In this document: in pieces, positions 17,589 to 26,362 of the stretch | Numbering within the stretch: the first letter of the stretch is position 1 | How the letters are laid out: each line of letters opens with the position of its first letter | Assembly (NCBI GenBank): GCA_034437655.1 | Contig: DAOTTU010000072.1 | Location: 10,556 to 74,555, forward strand | Direction of reading: 5' to 3' | From: J027 sp034437655 | GTDB taxonomy: Bacteria; Chloroflexota; Anaerolineae; Aggregatilineales; J027 | Length of the DNA: 64,000 nucleotides | Made by a program: the position numbers and the translations under genes | The notes under the pieces: model-generated | Databases searched by the model: none | Told to the model about the DNA's origin: nothing | Seen by the model: the letters and a program-made list of their open reading frames with translations, nothing else

Positions 17589-17617
17589 TTGACAGCCCCG
17601 GCTAACTCACTTACAAT
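17589..17617 (+). promoter_or_regulatory. Strong promoter upstream of ABC-F gene
   Basis: A perfect TTGACA (17589-17594), a 17-base spacer and TACAAT (17612-17617) predict a start near 17624, giving an unusually long leader of about 180 bases before the ABC-F ATG. Confidence 0.7.
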
Positions 17618-17696
17618 TACTTTGTTTTGGCGGTGTATTGTTGCAACCCAGCCGGCCATCCCCAGAGCATCGTTCACCCATTCAGAAAGTTGCACC

Positions 17697-17723
17697 ATGA
17701 TTGACAGCATTATCCCTCAATAG
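17697..17723 (+). CDS. Possible leader peptide MIDSIIPQ
   Basis: An eight-codon ORF lies in the leader between the promoter and the ABC-F gene. It has only a weak purine-rich sequence (AGAAAG) 7 bases upstream. Leader peptides of this size control several ABC-F antibiotic-protection genes by ribosome stalling. Here this is inference from position and the following hairpin. Confidence 0.3.
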   Translation: MIDSIIPQ

Positions 17724-17744
17724 GCACTAATTCTCCCTGCCGCT

Positions 17745-17766
17745 GCATCCACTGTGATGCGTTTTT
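17745..17766 (+). promoter_or_regulatory. Leader hairpin with T-tract, possible attenuator
   Basis: GCATC (17745-17749) pairs with GATGC (17756-17760), followed by GTTTTTG. A competing pairing of ATGC (17757-17760) with GCAT (17767-17770) would break it. The stem is short (5 bp), so the terminator would be weak. It lies 25 bases before the ABC-F ribosome binding site. Confidence 0.35.
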
Positions 17767-17806
17767 GCATTCCAACATCTGCAAGACATTGAAGGATAAT
17801 GACATC

Positions 17807-19450
17807 ATGTTAACGGTCTCGAACCTTACGGTGCGCTTTCGTGGGGCCTCAGCGCCACTATTTTCCAATGTTTCATTCATCGTCAATAAACAGGATCGAA
17901 TTGGCTTATTTGGTGCCAATGGCGTTGGTAAAACCACGCTGCTGCAAGTTGTGCTTGGCCAACGCGACGCACAGGCGGGTAGTGTCACGTTTACGCCGCC
18001 AGATTTGCGCATCGGGTATCTCTCGCAGGGTATTGACACCCATCGCACCGCCGAAGAAATCCTCTTTCCACATCATCACGAATTGCAGGCAGCCGAGCAA
18101 GCACTTGAAACGCTGGGCGACCAGATGGCGGGCGCTGACGAGGTAACGCTTAACACATTGATGCAACAATACGACGATGCCCTCGCTACCATTGAACGCC
18201 TCAGCAGCTTACAAAACGAAAGCCATGCCGAGCAGCTTTTGAAAGTGTTTGATCTGGAACACATCGGCTTGCAAACCCCGGTCGGTGTGCTGTCTGGTGG
18301 GCAGAAAACCCGGTTGCGCCTGGCGTCGGTGTTGTTGCATGACCCACAGCTTCTTCTCTTAGACGAACCTACCAATCACCTTGATATTGCCGCCATTGAG
18401 TGGCTGGAAAGCTGGTTGCAGGATTTTCAGGGCGGCGTGTTGATGGTCTCGCATGACCGCACCTTTATGGACCGCACTGTTAATCAGATCATTGCGTTGC
18501 GTGACGGCACTGCGCGGTCATACCCCGGCAACTATCGTGACTACACCGCCGCTGTGCAGTCTGAGTTAGACAAGCAGTGGGCGCAATGGCAAGATCAACA
18601 GGTCGAAATCGCCCGTATGCAAGCCGATATTTCTTTTACTATGGCCAAAGCAGTCCGCAAAGAGAACGCCACAAAGAACGATCAGCAGCGCCGCTATGCT
18701 AAAAAAGTCGCCAAACGTGCGCAGAGCAAAGTCACACGCCTTAAACGCTATATAGCATCCGACGACCGCGTTGAAAAGCCACAACAGCACTGGCATTTAA
18801 AGCTGGACTTTGCCGAGCTACCCGGCACAGGCAAAGACGTCATCCACACCGAAAATCTCAGCGTTGGGTATGAACAGGCGGCGTTGCTCTCTGAACTTGA
18901 CCTCAGTGTACGGGCAGGGGAGCGCATCGCAATCCTTGGCCCGAACGGGCATGGCAAAAGCACTCTTTTGAAAACCATCATCGGTGAACTGGCACCAGTC
19001 GGAGGTACAGTGCGGCTTGGGGCAAGTATTCAGGTCGGGTATCTGGCTCAAGAGCAAGACATCTTGCAGCCGGGGGAAACTCCGTTACAAGTGATCCAAT
19101 CTGTTAGCAAGATGAACCAGACCGAGGCCCGGTCATTTCTACATTTTTTCCTGTTCGCTGGCGATGATGCCCTGCGCCCGGTCGAAATGTTGAGTTTTGG
19201 TGAGCGGGCACGCCTGATGCTGGCCCGTTTGATCGCACAGGGGGCGAATTTGCTGGTGCTGGACGAACCAATCAATCACCTGGATGTGCAATCACGGGAA
19301 CAGTTCGAACAAGCGCTGGAAAATTTCCCTGGCAGCGTACTTGCTGTTGTACATGACCGTTATTTTGTTGAGCGTTTCGCGCACACCATCTGGCATATCG
19401 AAAACAGCACCCTGGAAATTAGGGTTCAAGTGCCGTTAACGGAACGGTGA
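17807..19450 (+). CDS. ABC-F family ATPase (ribosome-associated type)
   Basis: The 547-residue soluble protein carries two ABC ATPase domains and no membrane span. Domain 1 has GANGVGKTT (36-44), LSGGQKTRLRLASVLLHDP and LLLLDEPTNHLD. Domain 2 has GPNGHGKST, LSFGERARLMLARLI and LLVLDEPINHLD. Between them is the charged P-site tRNA-interaction linker (about 245-315, KAVRKENATKNDQQRRYAKK). ABC-F proteins act on the ribosome in translation factor or antibiotic-protection roles; the subfamily is not certain. ATG at 17807 with GAAGGA 10 bases upstream is preferred over the 14-codon extension. The leader looks regulated. Confidence 0.9.
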   Translation: MLTVSNLTVRFRGASAPLFSNVSFIVNKQDRIGLFGANGVGKTTLLQVVLGQRDAQAGSVTFTPPDLRIGYLSQGIDTHRTAEEILFPHHHELQAAEQALETLGDQMAGADEVTLNTLMQQYDDALATIERLSSLQNESHAEQLLKVFDLEHIGLQTPVGVLSGGQKTRLRLASVLLHDPQLLLLDEPTNHLDIAAIEWLESWLQDFQGGVLMVSHDRTFMDRTVNQIIALRDGTARSYPGNYRDYTAAVQSELDKQWAQWQDQQVEIARMQADISFTMAKAVRKENATKNDQQRRYAKKVAKRAQSKVTRLKRYIASDDRVEKPQQHWHLKLDFAELPGTGKDVIHTENLSVGYEQAALLSELDLSVRAGERIAILGPNGHGKSTLLKTIIGELAPVGGTVRLGASIQVGYLAQEQDILQPGETPLQVIQSVSKMNQTEARSFLHFFLFAGDDALRPVEMLSFGERARLMLARLIAQGANLLVLDEPINHLDVQSREQFEQALENFPGSVLAVVHDRYFVERFAHTIWHIENSTLEIRVQVPLTER

Positions 19451-19512
19451 ACCGCCTTTGCGTGTCTTTGGATATAGAACCCATCACACAAATCGCTTTG
19501 GAGGTATGCCCT

Positions 19513-21198
19513 ATGCATCGGAATGGTCTTCCCGGATTGATACTCATCATGTTGCTAGCAGCGAGTCTGGCGTGCAACCTGACGGCTGAATCTACTAGCG
19601 GAAACCCAACGCCCGTTTCACTGATTCCCGCCGCAGGGAGTAACCAGCAACCCATTGAAGATGAGGTTGTTGTCGAGGATAGCGTGCAAGATGATGCGTC
19701 AGATGCGTCAGACACGAATAGCAATGACATCCCAGTTTTGAACCTTGACGAGGAACCTGTGTCAAACAACACCCAAAACACGGGATCATCCAGCGGCAAC
19801 AACGGCACTGGTACCAGCAACGGTAGTGGTAGTAGCGCCCCGGTGAATAGTTGTATCCCGCGTACCGACTGGGGCTATACATATCAGGTTGTTCAGGGTG
19901 ACACATTAAGCAACATTGCGCGGTGTGCCGACACGACAGCCAACACACTCGCGATAGGGAACTGCCTGGCAGACCCAAATCGGCTTGAAGTCGGGCAAGT
20001 TTTGCGTGTACCACAATACCCCTACTATGTACCCAACATCGGCCCGTTGACCGTGACGCCGGGTGAAATCCTTGGCAGTGGGTCATCAATTCTAACGGTG
20101 AGGGTTGCACCCGGTACACGCCTCAGTGTTCATGCTAATGTCGACGCGGCCGAACGGGTTGAGTTCTACACACGTGACAATAGCAATAATGGTCAGCCAC
20201 GCCTCATCATGACCGACTACAATCTGCGTGATGGTGGGCATATGACGTGGGACATTCCGCAAACGTCTCCGGGGGCGGCTTATATCTGGGCTGAAGCAGT
20301 TTATGCCAACGGGCAAGAACGTGTTGATTCACGGGAAGTGCTGGTGCGGTGGGAAACACCCCAGCAACAGGCCGCGCCGCAACTGGGTGGCATTGTTATA
20401 GACCCTTCTAAGCAAGGAACAGACGGCAACATCTACATCGAAGCAGGCCAGACGGTTAGTATCACAGTTGCTGCGGTCAATGCCGAGAGCGTCAGTTTCT
20501 ATACGGCCCCGACTGGAACAGGAATGTCAGGGACGCTTCAGGGTGTCATTGTACCCGATGATGGCGTTGCGTCGTTGGTGTTCCCTACCATGAATAGAAA
20601 TGGCAATATGCATCTATGGGCAGAGGCGGTCAACAACACGGGGCAGGTAGCAACTACCGAAATCTACATGTTGATTATCGAAGAGAATTGCACAACGGAC
20701 TGGTTCTTCCAGTTTGAGGACCGGACCCCATCTGAATGCCCAACACCAGTCGAATCTGTTCAGGTTATCGCTCAGGATTTTGAAGGCGGCCGCGTTTTTC
20801 GCTATCCCATCACCACAACGGATGGCAATGTGTACTATTTTGTCGCATACAACAACGGCAAATGGGACGCATTCGCTGATACATGGGACGGTACCCCGGT
20901 CGATAATAGTGACTTTACCGCGCCTGCTGATCGGCTTGTTCCAACTGGAGGCATTGGTCATCTATGGCGTAACAACGAGACATTACGCGCTGATTTGGGA
21001 TGGGCTTATACGCCTGCTGAAGAATTTATGGGTCGGGCCCAAACATACGCTAGCGACACAATGCCATTCCGTTACCCTGCGCCACAACCCGGCTGGTTGA
21101 TGTACGTGGATTATGGCAAAGAAGGGCTTGTGTTGGCGCTGAGCGAGGTCAGTGCTGCTAATGGCGGCCGGACGTGGTTCGTTGTGGGGAGCTACTAG
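19513..21198 (+). CDS. LysM-domain lipoprotein
   Basis: From ATG 19513 (GGAGG 8 bases upstream) the 561-residue product starts with a lipoprotein signal ending LLAASLAC (lipidated Cys21). A Ser/Asn/Gly/Asp-rich spacer (about 22-112) and one LysM domain (about 122-168, YQVVQGDTLSNIARCADTTA) follow. The rest comprises beta-rich repeats with WAEAVYANGQ and WAEAVNNTGQ, probably two Ig-like domains (about 175-300 and 305-410), and a C-terminal domain with a W-rich end. It should sit outside the membrane and bind peptidoglycan. No enzyme motif is seen. Confidence 0.82.
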   Translation: MHRNGLPGLILIMLLAASLACNLTAESTSGNPTPVSLIPAAGSNQQPIEDEVVVEDSVQDDASDASDTNSNDIPVLNLDEEPVSNNTQNTGSSSGNNGTGTSNGSGSSAPVNSCIPRTDWGYTYQVVQGDTLSNIARCADTTANTLAIGNCLADPNRLEVGQVLRVPQYPYYVPNIGPLTVTPGEILGSGSSILTVRVAPGTRLSVHANVDAAERVEFYTRDNSNNGQPRLIMTDYNLRDGGHMTWDIPQTSPGAAYIWAEAVYANGQERVDSREVLVRWETPQQQAAPQLGGIVIDPSKQGTDGNIYIEAGQTVSITVAAVNAESVSFYTAPTGTGMSGTLQGVIVPDDGVASLVFPTMNRNGNMHLWAEAVNNTGQVATTEIYMLIIEENCTTDWFFQFEDRTPSECPTPVESVQVIAQDFEGGRVFRYPITTTDGNVYYFVAYNNGKWDAFADTWDGTPVDNSDFTAPADRLVPTGGIGHLWRNNETLRADLGWAYTPAEEFMGRAQTYASDTMPFRYPAPQPGWLMYVDYGKEGLVLALSEVSAANGGRTWFVVGSY

Positions 21199-21201
21199 CA
21201 G

Positions 21202-21231
21202 GGGTATGCCACAGTTAGTGTGGCCGTGCCC
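21202..21231 (+). terminator. Stem-loop after LysM lipoprotein gene
   Basis: GGGTATG-CCACA pairs with TGTGG-C-CGTGCCC around a 5-base loop (one bulged base, two G-T pairs). No T-tract follows, so intrinsic termination is uncertain, but its place right after the stop fits a 3' end structure. Confidence 0.4.
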
Positions 21232-21264
21232 TCATCGTCATCCCCTTGAGCATCGCATTTTGTC

Positions 21265-21293
21265 TTGACGGCCACGATAGGCTCGACTACAAT
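21265..21293 (+). promoter_or_regulatory. Promoter of ffh-rpsP operon
   Basis: TTGACG (21265-21270), a 17-base spacer and TACAAT (21288-21293) predict a start near 21300, about 28 bases before ffh. The match to the consensus is 10 of 12. Confidence 0.7.
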
Positions 21294-21327
21294 TTCCGTC
21301 TGACATCGTCCAGTTGTCAATTATGGG

Positions 21328-22665
21328 ATGAATATGCCAATCTTCGAAACTTTGAGCGATCGCTTGCAAGATGTTTTTACATCGCTCGGTCGTAAAGGTC
21401 ACCTGACAGAAGACGACGTGAAGAAAGCCATGCGTGAAGTGCGGATGGCTTTGCTTGAAGCAGACGTAAACTTTAAGGTCGCGAAGGACTTTATCAAACG
21501 TGTGCAAGAACGCGCCGTTGGTGCAGAGGTGCAGAAAAGCCTGCAACCCAGCCAACAGGTGATCAAGATCGTCAATGAGGAACTGGTTGAAACGCTTGGT
21601 GAAGCGGGTAGACTTGACCTGGCAGGGCCCTCTCCGCGAGTGATTATGCTCGTCGGCCTGCAAGGGTCAGGTAAAACCACCACCGCTGCGAAGCTGGCCT
21701 TGCACCTTCGCCGTGATGGTCGGAAACCGTTTTTGGTAGCAGCGGACACCTATCGCCCGGCTGCGGTTGAACAGCTCGTTGTCAATGCCAGGCAAATTCA
21801 GATGCCCTACTACGAAGAAGGCACTGACAGCGCCCCGCCAGACATCTGTGTGCGGGGTGTCGAAGAAGCCAAAAAACAAGACGCGACTGTTGTCATCCTG
21901 GACACTGCCGGCCGCCTGCAAATTGACGAAACATTGATGGATGAGCTAGCCGCTATCAAAGAGCGCACCAAACCGGCTGAAATCCTGCTCGTCGCTGATG
22001 CCATGACCGGGCAAGAAGCGGTCAACATTGCCGAAGGGTTTAATGATCGGCTGGGCGTTACCGGGCTGATTCTGACCAAGGTTGACGGTGATGCACGTGG
22101 TGGTGCGGCGATTTCGATGCGCGAAGTCACGGGTGTGCCGATCAAGTTTATGGGTGTTGGCGAAAAACTCGACGCTTTCGAGGTTTTCTACCCCGACCGC
22201 TTAGCGTCTCGCATTCTTGGCATGGGCGACATGATGTCACTCATTGAGCAGTCCGAACAGCTTTTTGACGAGAAAGAAGCTGAACGCCTGCAAAAACGCC
22301 TGATGGAAAACAAGTTCACGTTGGAAGATTTTCTGGACCAGATTCAGAAGATTAAGAAGATGGGAACCGTCGGCAAAATCATGGATATGCTGCCGGGTGT
22401 CGGCAAGTTACGTAAGCAGATGGACTTCAACGATCAGGAAGCGCAAGAACGCCTGCATCGTGTCGAAGCCATTATCTACTCCATGACGCCACAGGAACGT
22501 GACAACCCGAAGATATTGAACGCAAACCGTAAACGCCGTGTTGCCGCCGGGAGTGGTACAAGCGTACAGGAAATCAACCAGCTCTTGAAGCAACACCGCG
22601 AAATGCAGAAAATGCTGAAACAAATAAAATCCGGCAAAATGCCGAATATCCCTGGATTCAATTAA
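21328..22665 (+). CDS. ffh: Signal recognition particle protein Ffh
   Basis: This 445-residue SRP54-type GTPase binds signal peptides of nascent membrane and secreted proteins and docks with FtsY. The N domain is followed by the G domain with VGLQGSGKTTTAAKLAL, DTYRPAAVEQL, DTAGRLQ, TKVDGDARGGA and GVGEKLDAFEVFYPDRLASR. A Met-rich M domain (about 300-445) ends with KMLKQIKSGKMPNIPGF. Two in-frame ATGs (21328, 21334) compete for the start. It leads the operon into rpsP, khpA and rimM; no 4.5S RNA gene is seen beside it. Confidence 0.96.
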   Translation: MNMPIFETLSDRLQDVFTSLGRKGHLTEDDVKKAMREVRMALLEADVNFKVAKDFIKRVQERAVGAEVQKSLQPSQQVIKIVNEELVETLGEAGRLDLAGPSPRVIMLVGLQGSGKTTTAAKLALHLRRDGRKPFLVAADTYRPAAVEQLVVNARQIQMPYYEEGTDSAPPDICVRGVEEAKKQDATVVILDTAGRLQIDETLMDELAAIKERTKPAEILLVADAMTGQEAVNIAEGFNDRLGVTGLILTKVDGDARGGAAISMREVTGVPIKFMGVGEKLDAFEVFYPDRLASRILGMGDMMSLIEQSEQLFDEKEAERLQKRLMENKFTLEDFLDQIQKIKKMGTVGKIMDMLPGVGKLRKQMDFNDQEAQERLHRVEAIIYSMTPQERDNPKILNANRKRRVAAGSGTSVQEINQLLKQHREMQKMLKQIKSGKMPNIPGFN

Positions 22666-22677
22666 GAAGGAGACACT

Positions 22678-23160
22678 ATGGTTCGTATTCGTCTACGCCG
22701 CGTTGGTGCGCGGAAACAGGCCGCTTATCGTATCGTTGTGACCGACAAGCGCAGCCCCCGCGACGGTCGTTACATTGAAATTCTTGGTCACTACAACCCA
22801 CGCACACGCCCTGAAACCGTTGAATACAAAGAAGACCGCGCCCTGCATTGGCTGAACGTGGGTGCCCAACCCAGCGAGGCTGTGGCCCGGTTCTTCAAGA
22901 ATAACGGCACAATCGACCGTCTGAAGCGCCTGCAAGCGGGTGAAGAACTGGAAACGCTGGTTGCTGAAGCCGAAGCCGCCAAGGCCGAAGCCCCCGAGGT
23001 GAACCCGCGCACGCGCTACGAGGCCCCCAAGGTTGCACAGGACAGTGAACCTGTCGCTGAAATCGTGGATGACGTAACACCGGCCGAGCCTGAACCCGAC
23101 ACCGAAGAACCTACTGAAGAAGAAGAAAAAGAAGAACCGGCCGCCGCAACTGAAGAATAA
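22678..23160 (+). CDS. rpsP: 30S ribosomal protein S16 with long acidic C-terminal extension
   Basis: The first 80-85 residues are a full S16 (MVRIRLRRVGARKQAAYRIV, DGRYIEILGHYNP, ALHWLNVGAQPSEAVARF). The remaining 75 or so residues are Ala/Pro/Glu-rich, ending in an acidic run of Glu with a single Lys, and are predicted disordered. Usual S16 length is about 80-90 residues. AAGGAG lies 6 bases before the ATG. It is placed between ffh and khpA, as in many bacteria. Confidence 0.95.
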   Translation: MVRIRLRRVGARKQAAYRIVVTDKRSPRDGRYIEILGHYNPRTRPETVEYKEDRALHWLNVGAQPSEAVARFFKNNGTIDRLKRLQAGEELETLVAEAEAAKAEAPEVNPRTRYEAPKVAQDSEPVAEIVDDVTPAEPEPDTEEPTEEEEKEEPAAATEE

Positions 23161-23192
23161 CCCGCGCTTAAACGCCACAAGGAGGCTGCAAC

Positions 23193-23423
23193 GTGCAAGA
23201 ATTGATTGAATACATTGCTAAATCGCTGGTTGATGAACCGGACCAGGTACGTGTCGAAGTTGTACCTGACGGCAAGATGACCATCGTGAAATTGCACGTC
23301 GCGCCAGACGATACCGGCCGTGTGATTGGTAAAGAGGGCCGTATTGCCAATGCAATGCGTACCCTCCTGCGGGCTATGGGCACGGTTGAAGGTAAGCGCA
23401 TCACCCTCAAAATCATTGATTAG
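23193..23423 (+). CDS. khpA: KH-domain RNA-binding protein KhpA
   Basis: The 76-residue single KH-domain protein has the GxxG loop in VIGKEGRIANAMRTLL. It matches the YlqC/KhpA family, which in Gram-positives works with KhpB in small-RNA binding and cell-size control. The start is GTG at 23193 with GGAGG 7 bases upstream. It lies between rpsP and rimM, the usual position. Confidence 0.93.
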   Translation: MQELIEYIAKSLVDEPDQVRVEVVPDGKMTIVKLHVAPDDTGRVIGKEGRIANAMRTLLRAMGTVEGKRITLKIID

Positions 23424-23437
23424 CAGGATAACTTGCT

Positions 23438-24028
23438 GTGGCTCGTTCTAAGAAGCGTTCAGGGGAACAAGATCAGCGTCAAGATATGATGCAACTGGGT
23501 AAAATTATGCGTCCTCATGGCATACGTGGCGAAGTGCGGATGCAAATCTTTACCGCCCACCCCGAACGCATCCCGCACCTTGAAACCGTCATTCTGAGCC
23601 CTGAACGCCGCCCCAAACAACAGACGACCTACACCCTGCTGAACGCTCGTTTTCACCGCAACCTCGCGCTACTCACCCTTGAAGGAATTGATGACCGCGA
23701 CGCCGCCGACCCATTGCGTGGCATGATCGTCAGTGTGCCCCTCAGTGAAGGTGCGCCGCTTGAAGATGACGAATATTACACCATCGAACTGATTGGGATG
23801 GACGTCTACACCGAAACTGACGACTATATCGGGCAGTTGGTCAAAATTTTTGAGACAGGCGCGAATGATGTCTTTGTCGTGGATGGTGAACCCTATGGCG
23901 AGGTACTTTTGCCTGACATTGAGGACGTTATCCGCAACATTGATCTGGATGAACGTCGCATCACGATCCACCCGCTGCCTGGCTTATTGCCAGACCTTGA
24001 CGACGACAACGACGACACCAGCACCTAG
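23438..24028 (+). CDS. rimM: 16S rRNA processing protein RimM
   Basis: The 196-residue product matches RimM, which binds S19 and helps mature the 30S head. The N-terminal barrel reads MQLGKIMRPHGIRGEVRMQI, and the PRC-barrel half reads YYTIELIGMDVYTETDDYIG with VDGEPYGEVLLPDIEDVI. A short basic N-terminal tail and an acidic C-terminal tail (DDDNDD) flank it. The GTG start at 23438 has AGGA about 10 bases upstream. The usual next gene, trmD, is replaced by dprA. Confidence 0.92.
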   Translation: MARSKKRSGEQDQRQDMMQLGKIMRPHGIRGEVRMQIFTAHPERIPHLETVILSPERRPKQQTTYTLLNARFHRNLALLTLEGIDDRDAADPLRGMIVSVPLSEGAPLEDDEYYTIELIGMDVYTETDDYIGQLVKIFETGANDVFVVDGEPYGEVLLPDIEDVIRNIDLDERRITIHPLPGLLPDLDDDNDDTST

Positions 24029-24050
24029 CCTTTGATGACAGGGCGTGGTG

Positions 24051-25151
24051 ATGAGCAACAACTTGCAATTCTGGCTGGGGTTGAATCTTGTCAAAGGCAT
24101 CGGCTCGGCTCGGTTGCGAGGACTTTATCACTATTTTCAGGGTGATATGGAAGCGGCGTGGCGTGCGCCCACATCTGAACTACTCCAGGCTGGGCTTGAC
24201 AATGAAACCGCGCAAAGGCTGCATGAACGCCGCAAACGCTTAAACCTGGCTGGCTCGCTCAACCGCCTTTATGAACTTGACGCCGCCATCTGCACCATCG
24301 ACAATCCCAACTACCCCACCCTGCTTGCTGAAATCCCAGACGCGCCCCCAATGTTCTATTATCGAGGCACCCTGTTACCGGCCGAAGAACGGGCCCTTGC
24401 TGTCGTTGGCACCCGCCGTGCGACAACATACGGTCGAGAAGTCGCTTACGACATGGCGGCTGCGTTATCACAACAGGGTGTCACCATCATCAGTGGTCTG
24501 GCACTCGGCATTGACGCAGCAGCGCATCAGGGCGCATTGGACCACAACGGACGTACCATCGCGGTGCTAGCGAATGGTATCGACAGCATTTACCCGAGCG
24601 AAAATCGTACGCTAGCCGATGCTATTATCGCACAGGAACAAGGCCTGATTATCACCGAACACCCTCCCAAAACCGAACCCGCCGGTCGTCATTTTCCAGT
24701 GCGTAACCGACTCATCAGTGGTTTGTCGCTAGGGGTGCTGATTGTTGAGGCCGGTGCAGGCAGTGGTGCGTTGACTACAGCGTCGCTAGCCGCCGAACAG
24801 GGGCGCGAGGTCTTTGCCATCCCCGGCAACATCAATCGCCCGAATAGTCAGGGCACCAACCGCTTGATCCAGGATGGGGCCAAGATGGTGCTGACCCCTG
24901 AAGACATTCTTGAAGAACTCAATCTCAGCCATCAACTTGTACAGACTCGTCAGGTCGCAGAACAAGTCGCACCGGGTGACGAGACAGAGCAGTTTCTGCT
25001 ATCGTTAATTGAACTTGAACCGCTGCATGTTGACGACATCGCTATTCAAGCCAACATGAGCATTCAAGAGGTCAATGTGAAGATGATGCAGCTTTTCTTG
25101 AAAGGACTGGTTCAAGAGATCGCACCACAGACCTATATTGCAAAGCGATAG
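24051..25151 (+). CDS. dprA: DNA-processing protein DprA
   Basis: DprA (366 residues) protects incoming single-stranded DNA and loads RecA during transformation. The N-terminal helix-hairpin-helix-like region (LNLVKGIGSARLRGLYHYF) is followed by the Rossmann-like core with AVVGTRRATTYGREVAYDMA, ISGLALGIDAAAHQGAL, FPVRNRLISGLS, and FAIPGNINRPNSQGTNRLIQ. A C-terminal winged-helix/DML1 domain (HVDDIAIQANMSIQEVNVKM) is present. Start codons GTG 24045, GTG 24048 and ATG 24051 are in frame; the ATG fits CAGGG at 8 bases. Confidence 0.94.
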   Translation: MSNNLQFWLGLNLVKGIGSARLRGLYHYFQGDMEAAWRAPTSELLQAGLDNETAQRLHERRKRLNLAGSLNRLYELDAAICTIDNPNYPTLLAEIPDAPPMFYYRGTLLPAEERALAVVGTRRATTYGREVAYDMAAALSQQGVTIISGLALGIDAAAHQGALDHNGRTIAVLANGIDSIYPSENRTLADAIIAQEQGLIITEHPPKTEPAGRHFPVRNRLISGLSLGVLIVEAGAGSGALTTASLAAEQGREVFAIPGNINRPNSQGTNRLIQDGAKMVLTPEDILEELNLSHQLVQTRQVAEQVAPGDETEQFLLSLIELEPLHVDDIAIQANMSIQEVNVKMMQLFLKGLVQEIAPQTYIAKR

Positions 25152-25200
25152 TGATCATTTTTGAATCGTGTATTTTTGCAGCCAATCAGGAGAATACATC

Positions 25201-26295
25201 ATGTACGATAATTACTATGCGCTAATCATGGCCGGTGGTGGTGGGACACGGCTCTGGCCGCTCAGCCGCAAGAACCGCCCCAAGCAAATGCTCTCATTAG
25301 TCGACGAACAGAGTATGTTCCGCATTTCAGTTGAGCGCCTGCTGCCGTTACTACCCCCAGAGCGTATCTTCATCGTGACCGGGCAGAATATGGTAGACGA
25401 TTTGCGCCACGATGTACCCGAAATCCCCGCTGAAAACTATGTGCTTGAGCCCTTCGGGATGGACACTGCGCCAGCGGTCGGCTATGGCATTATGCGCATC
25501 GCCGCGCATGACCCGGACGCCATTGTCGCTGTGCTGACCGCTGACCATTACATCGCCAATGAAGTCAAGTTTCGCGACGTATTGAAAGCAGCGTATCAGG
25601 CGGCCACAGACGATTACATTGTCACGCTAGGCATCACCCCGTCGCATCCGTCAACTGGCTTTGGCTACATTGAACGCGGTGACCACCTCACCACCCTCAA
25701 TGACTTTCACGTTTATCAGTCGGTGCGCTTCCGTGAAAAACCCAATGAAGAAACAGCAATTGAATTTCTGTCACGCGGGAACTTTAGCTGGAATGCGGGA
25801 ATGTTCATCTGGAAGGCAGCGCGTGCCCTCGGTGAACTCCGCCGCCAGCGCCCGACCACGTTCTATATACTCGAGAAGATTCAAGGCGCTTTCGGAACAG
25901 ACACATTCGAGCAAGTGCTGGCTGAACAATGGCCGCGTGTCGAAAAATTGCCAATCGACATCGCCGTGATGGAAAATGCAGAAAATGTAGCCGTGATTCC
26001 GGTAGACATTGGCTGGGATGACATTGGGAGCTGGTCGGCGCTGTATGATGCGCTGTGTGATGATGACGGTGCAAAACGGCAGAACATCTACCGCACCAAC
26101 GGAGGCAATGTCTACAGCCTTGATTCAAGGGGAAATCTGGTACTTACAGAGCGGACCGTTGTGACGCTTGGCGTTGAAGACATGGTGATTATTGACACGG
26201 GCGATGTCGTTTTTGTCTGTGACCGGGCCCATGCACAGGGCGTCAAAGCGGTTGTGAACCACTTGAAGGACCAGCACCGTACCGACCTACTTTAG
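25201..26295 (+). CDS. manC: Mannose-1-phosphate guanylyltransferase
   Basis: This 364-residue nucleotidyltransferase makes GDP-mannose from mannose 1-phosphate and GTP. It has the pyrophosphorylase signature ALIMAGGGGTRLWPLSRKNR with PKQML, the FGMDTAPAVG segment, TADHYI metal site, GFGYIERGD and FREKPNEETAIEFL, SWNAGMFIWKA and VDIGWDDIGSWSAL. The C-terminal isomerase domain of bifunctional ManC/AlgA proteins is absent, which is the usual length for the monofunctional type. ATG 25201 has AGGAG about 8 bases upstream. It could feed the polysaccharide locus at 49-57 kb. Confidence 0.9.
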   Translation: MYDNYYALIMAGGGGTRLWPLSRKNRPKQMLSLVDEQSMFRISVERLLPLLPPERIFIVTGQNMVDDLRHDVPEIPAENYVLEPFGMDTAPAVGYGIMRIAAHDPDAIVAVLTADHYIANEVKFRDVLKAAYQAATDDYIVTLGITPSHPSTGFGYIERGDHLTTLNDFHVYQSVRFREKPNEETAIEFLSRGNFSWNAGMFIWKAARALGELRRQRPTTFYILEKIQGAFGTDTFEQVLAEQWPRVEKLPIDIAVMENAENVAVIPVDIGWDDIGSWSALYDALCDDDGAKRQNIYRTNGGNVYSLDSRGNLVLTERTVVTLGVEDMVIIDTGDVVFVCDRAHAQGVKAVVNHLKDQHRTDLL

Positions 26296-26362
26296 TCTTT
26301 GCTCAGGTCGCCGTTGTACAATCACAGTAACCGATCAAAAAAACAGGAACGGAGCATATTCG

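Noticed and set aside
22693..23178. 161-codon antisense ORF opposite rpsP
   Set aside because: The Phe-rich stretch is the complement of the Glu codons of S16; the rpsP frame is clearly coding.
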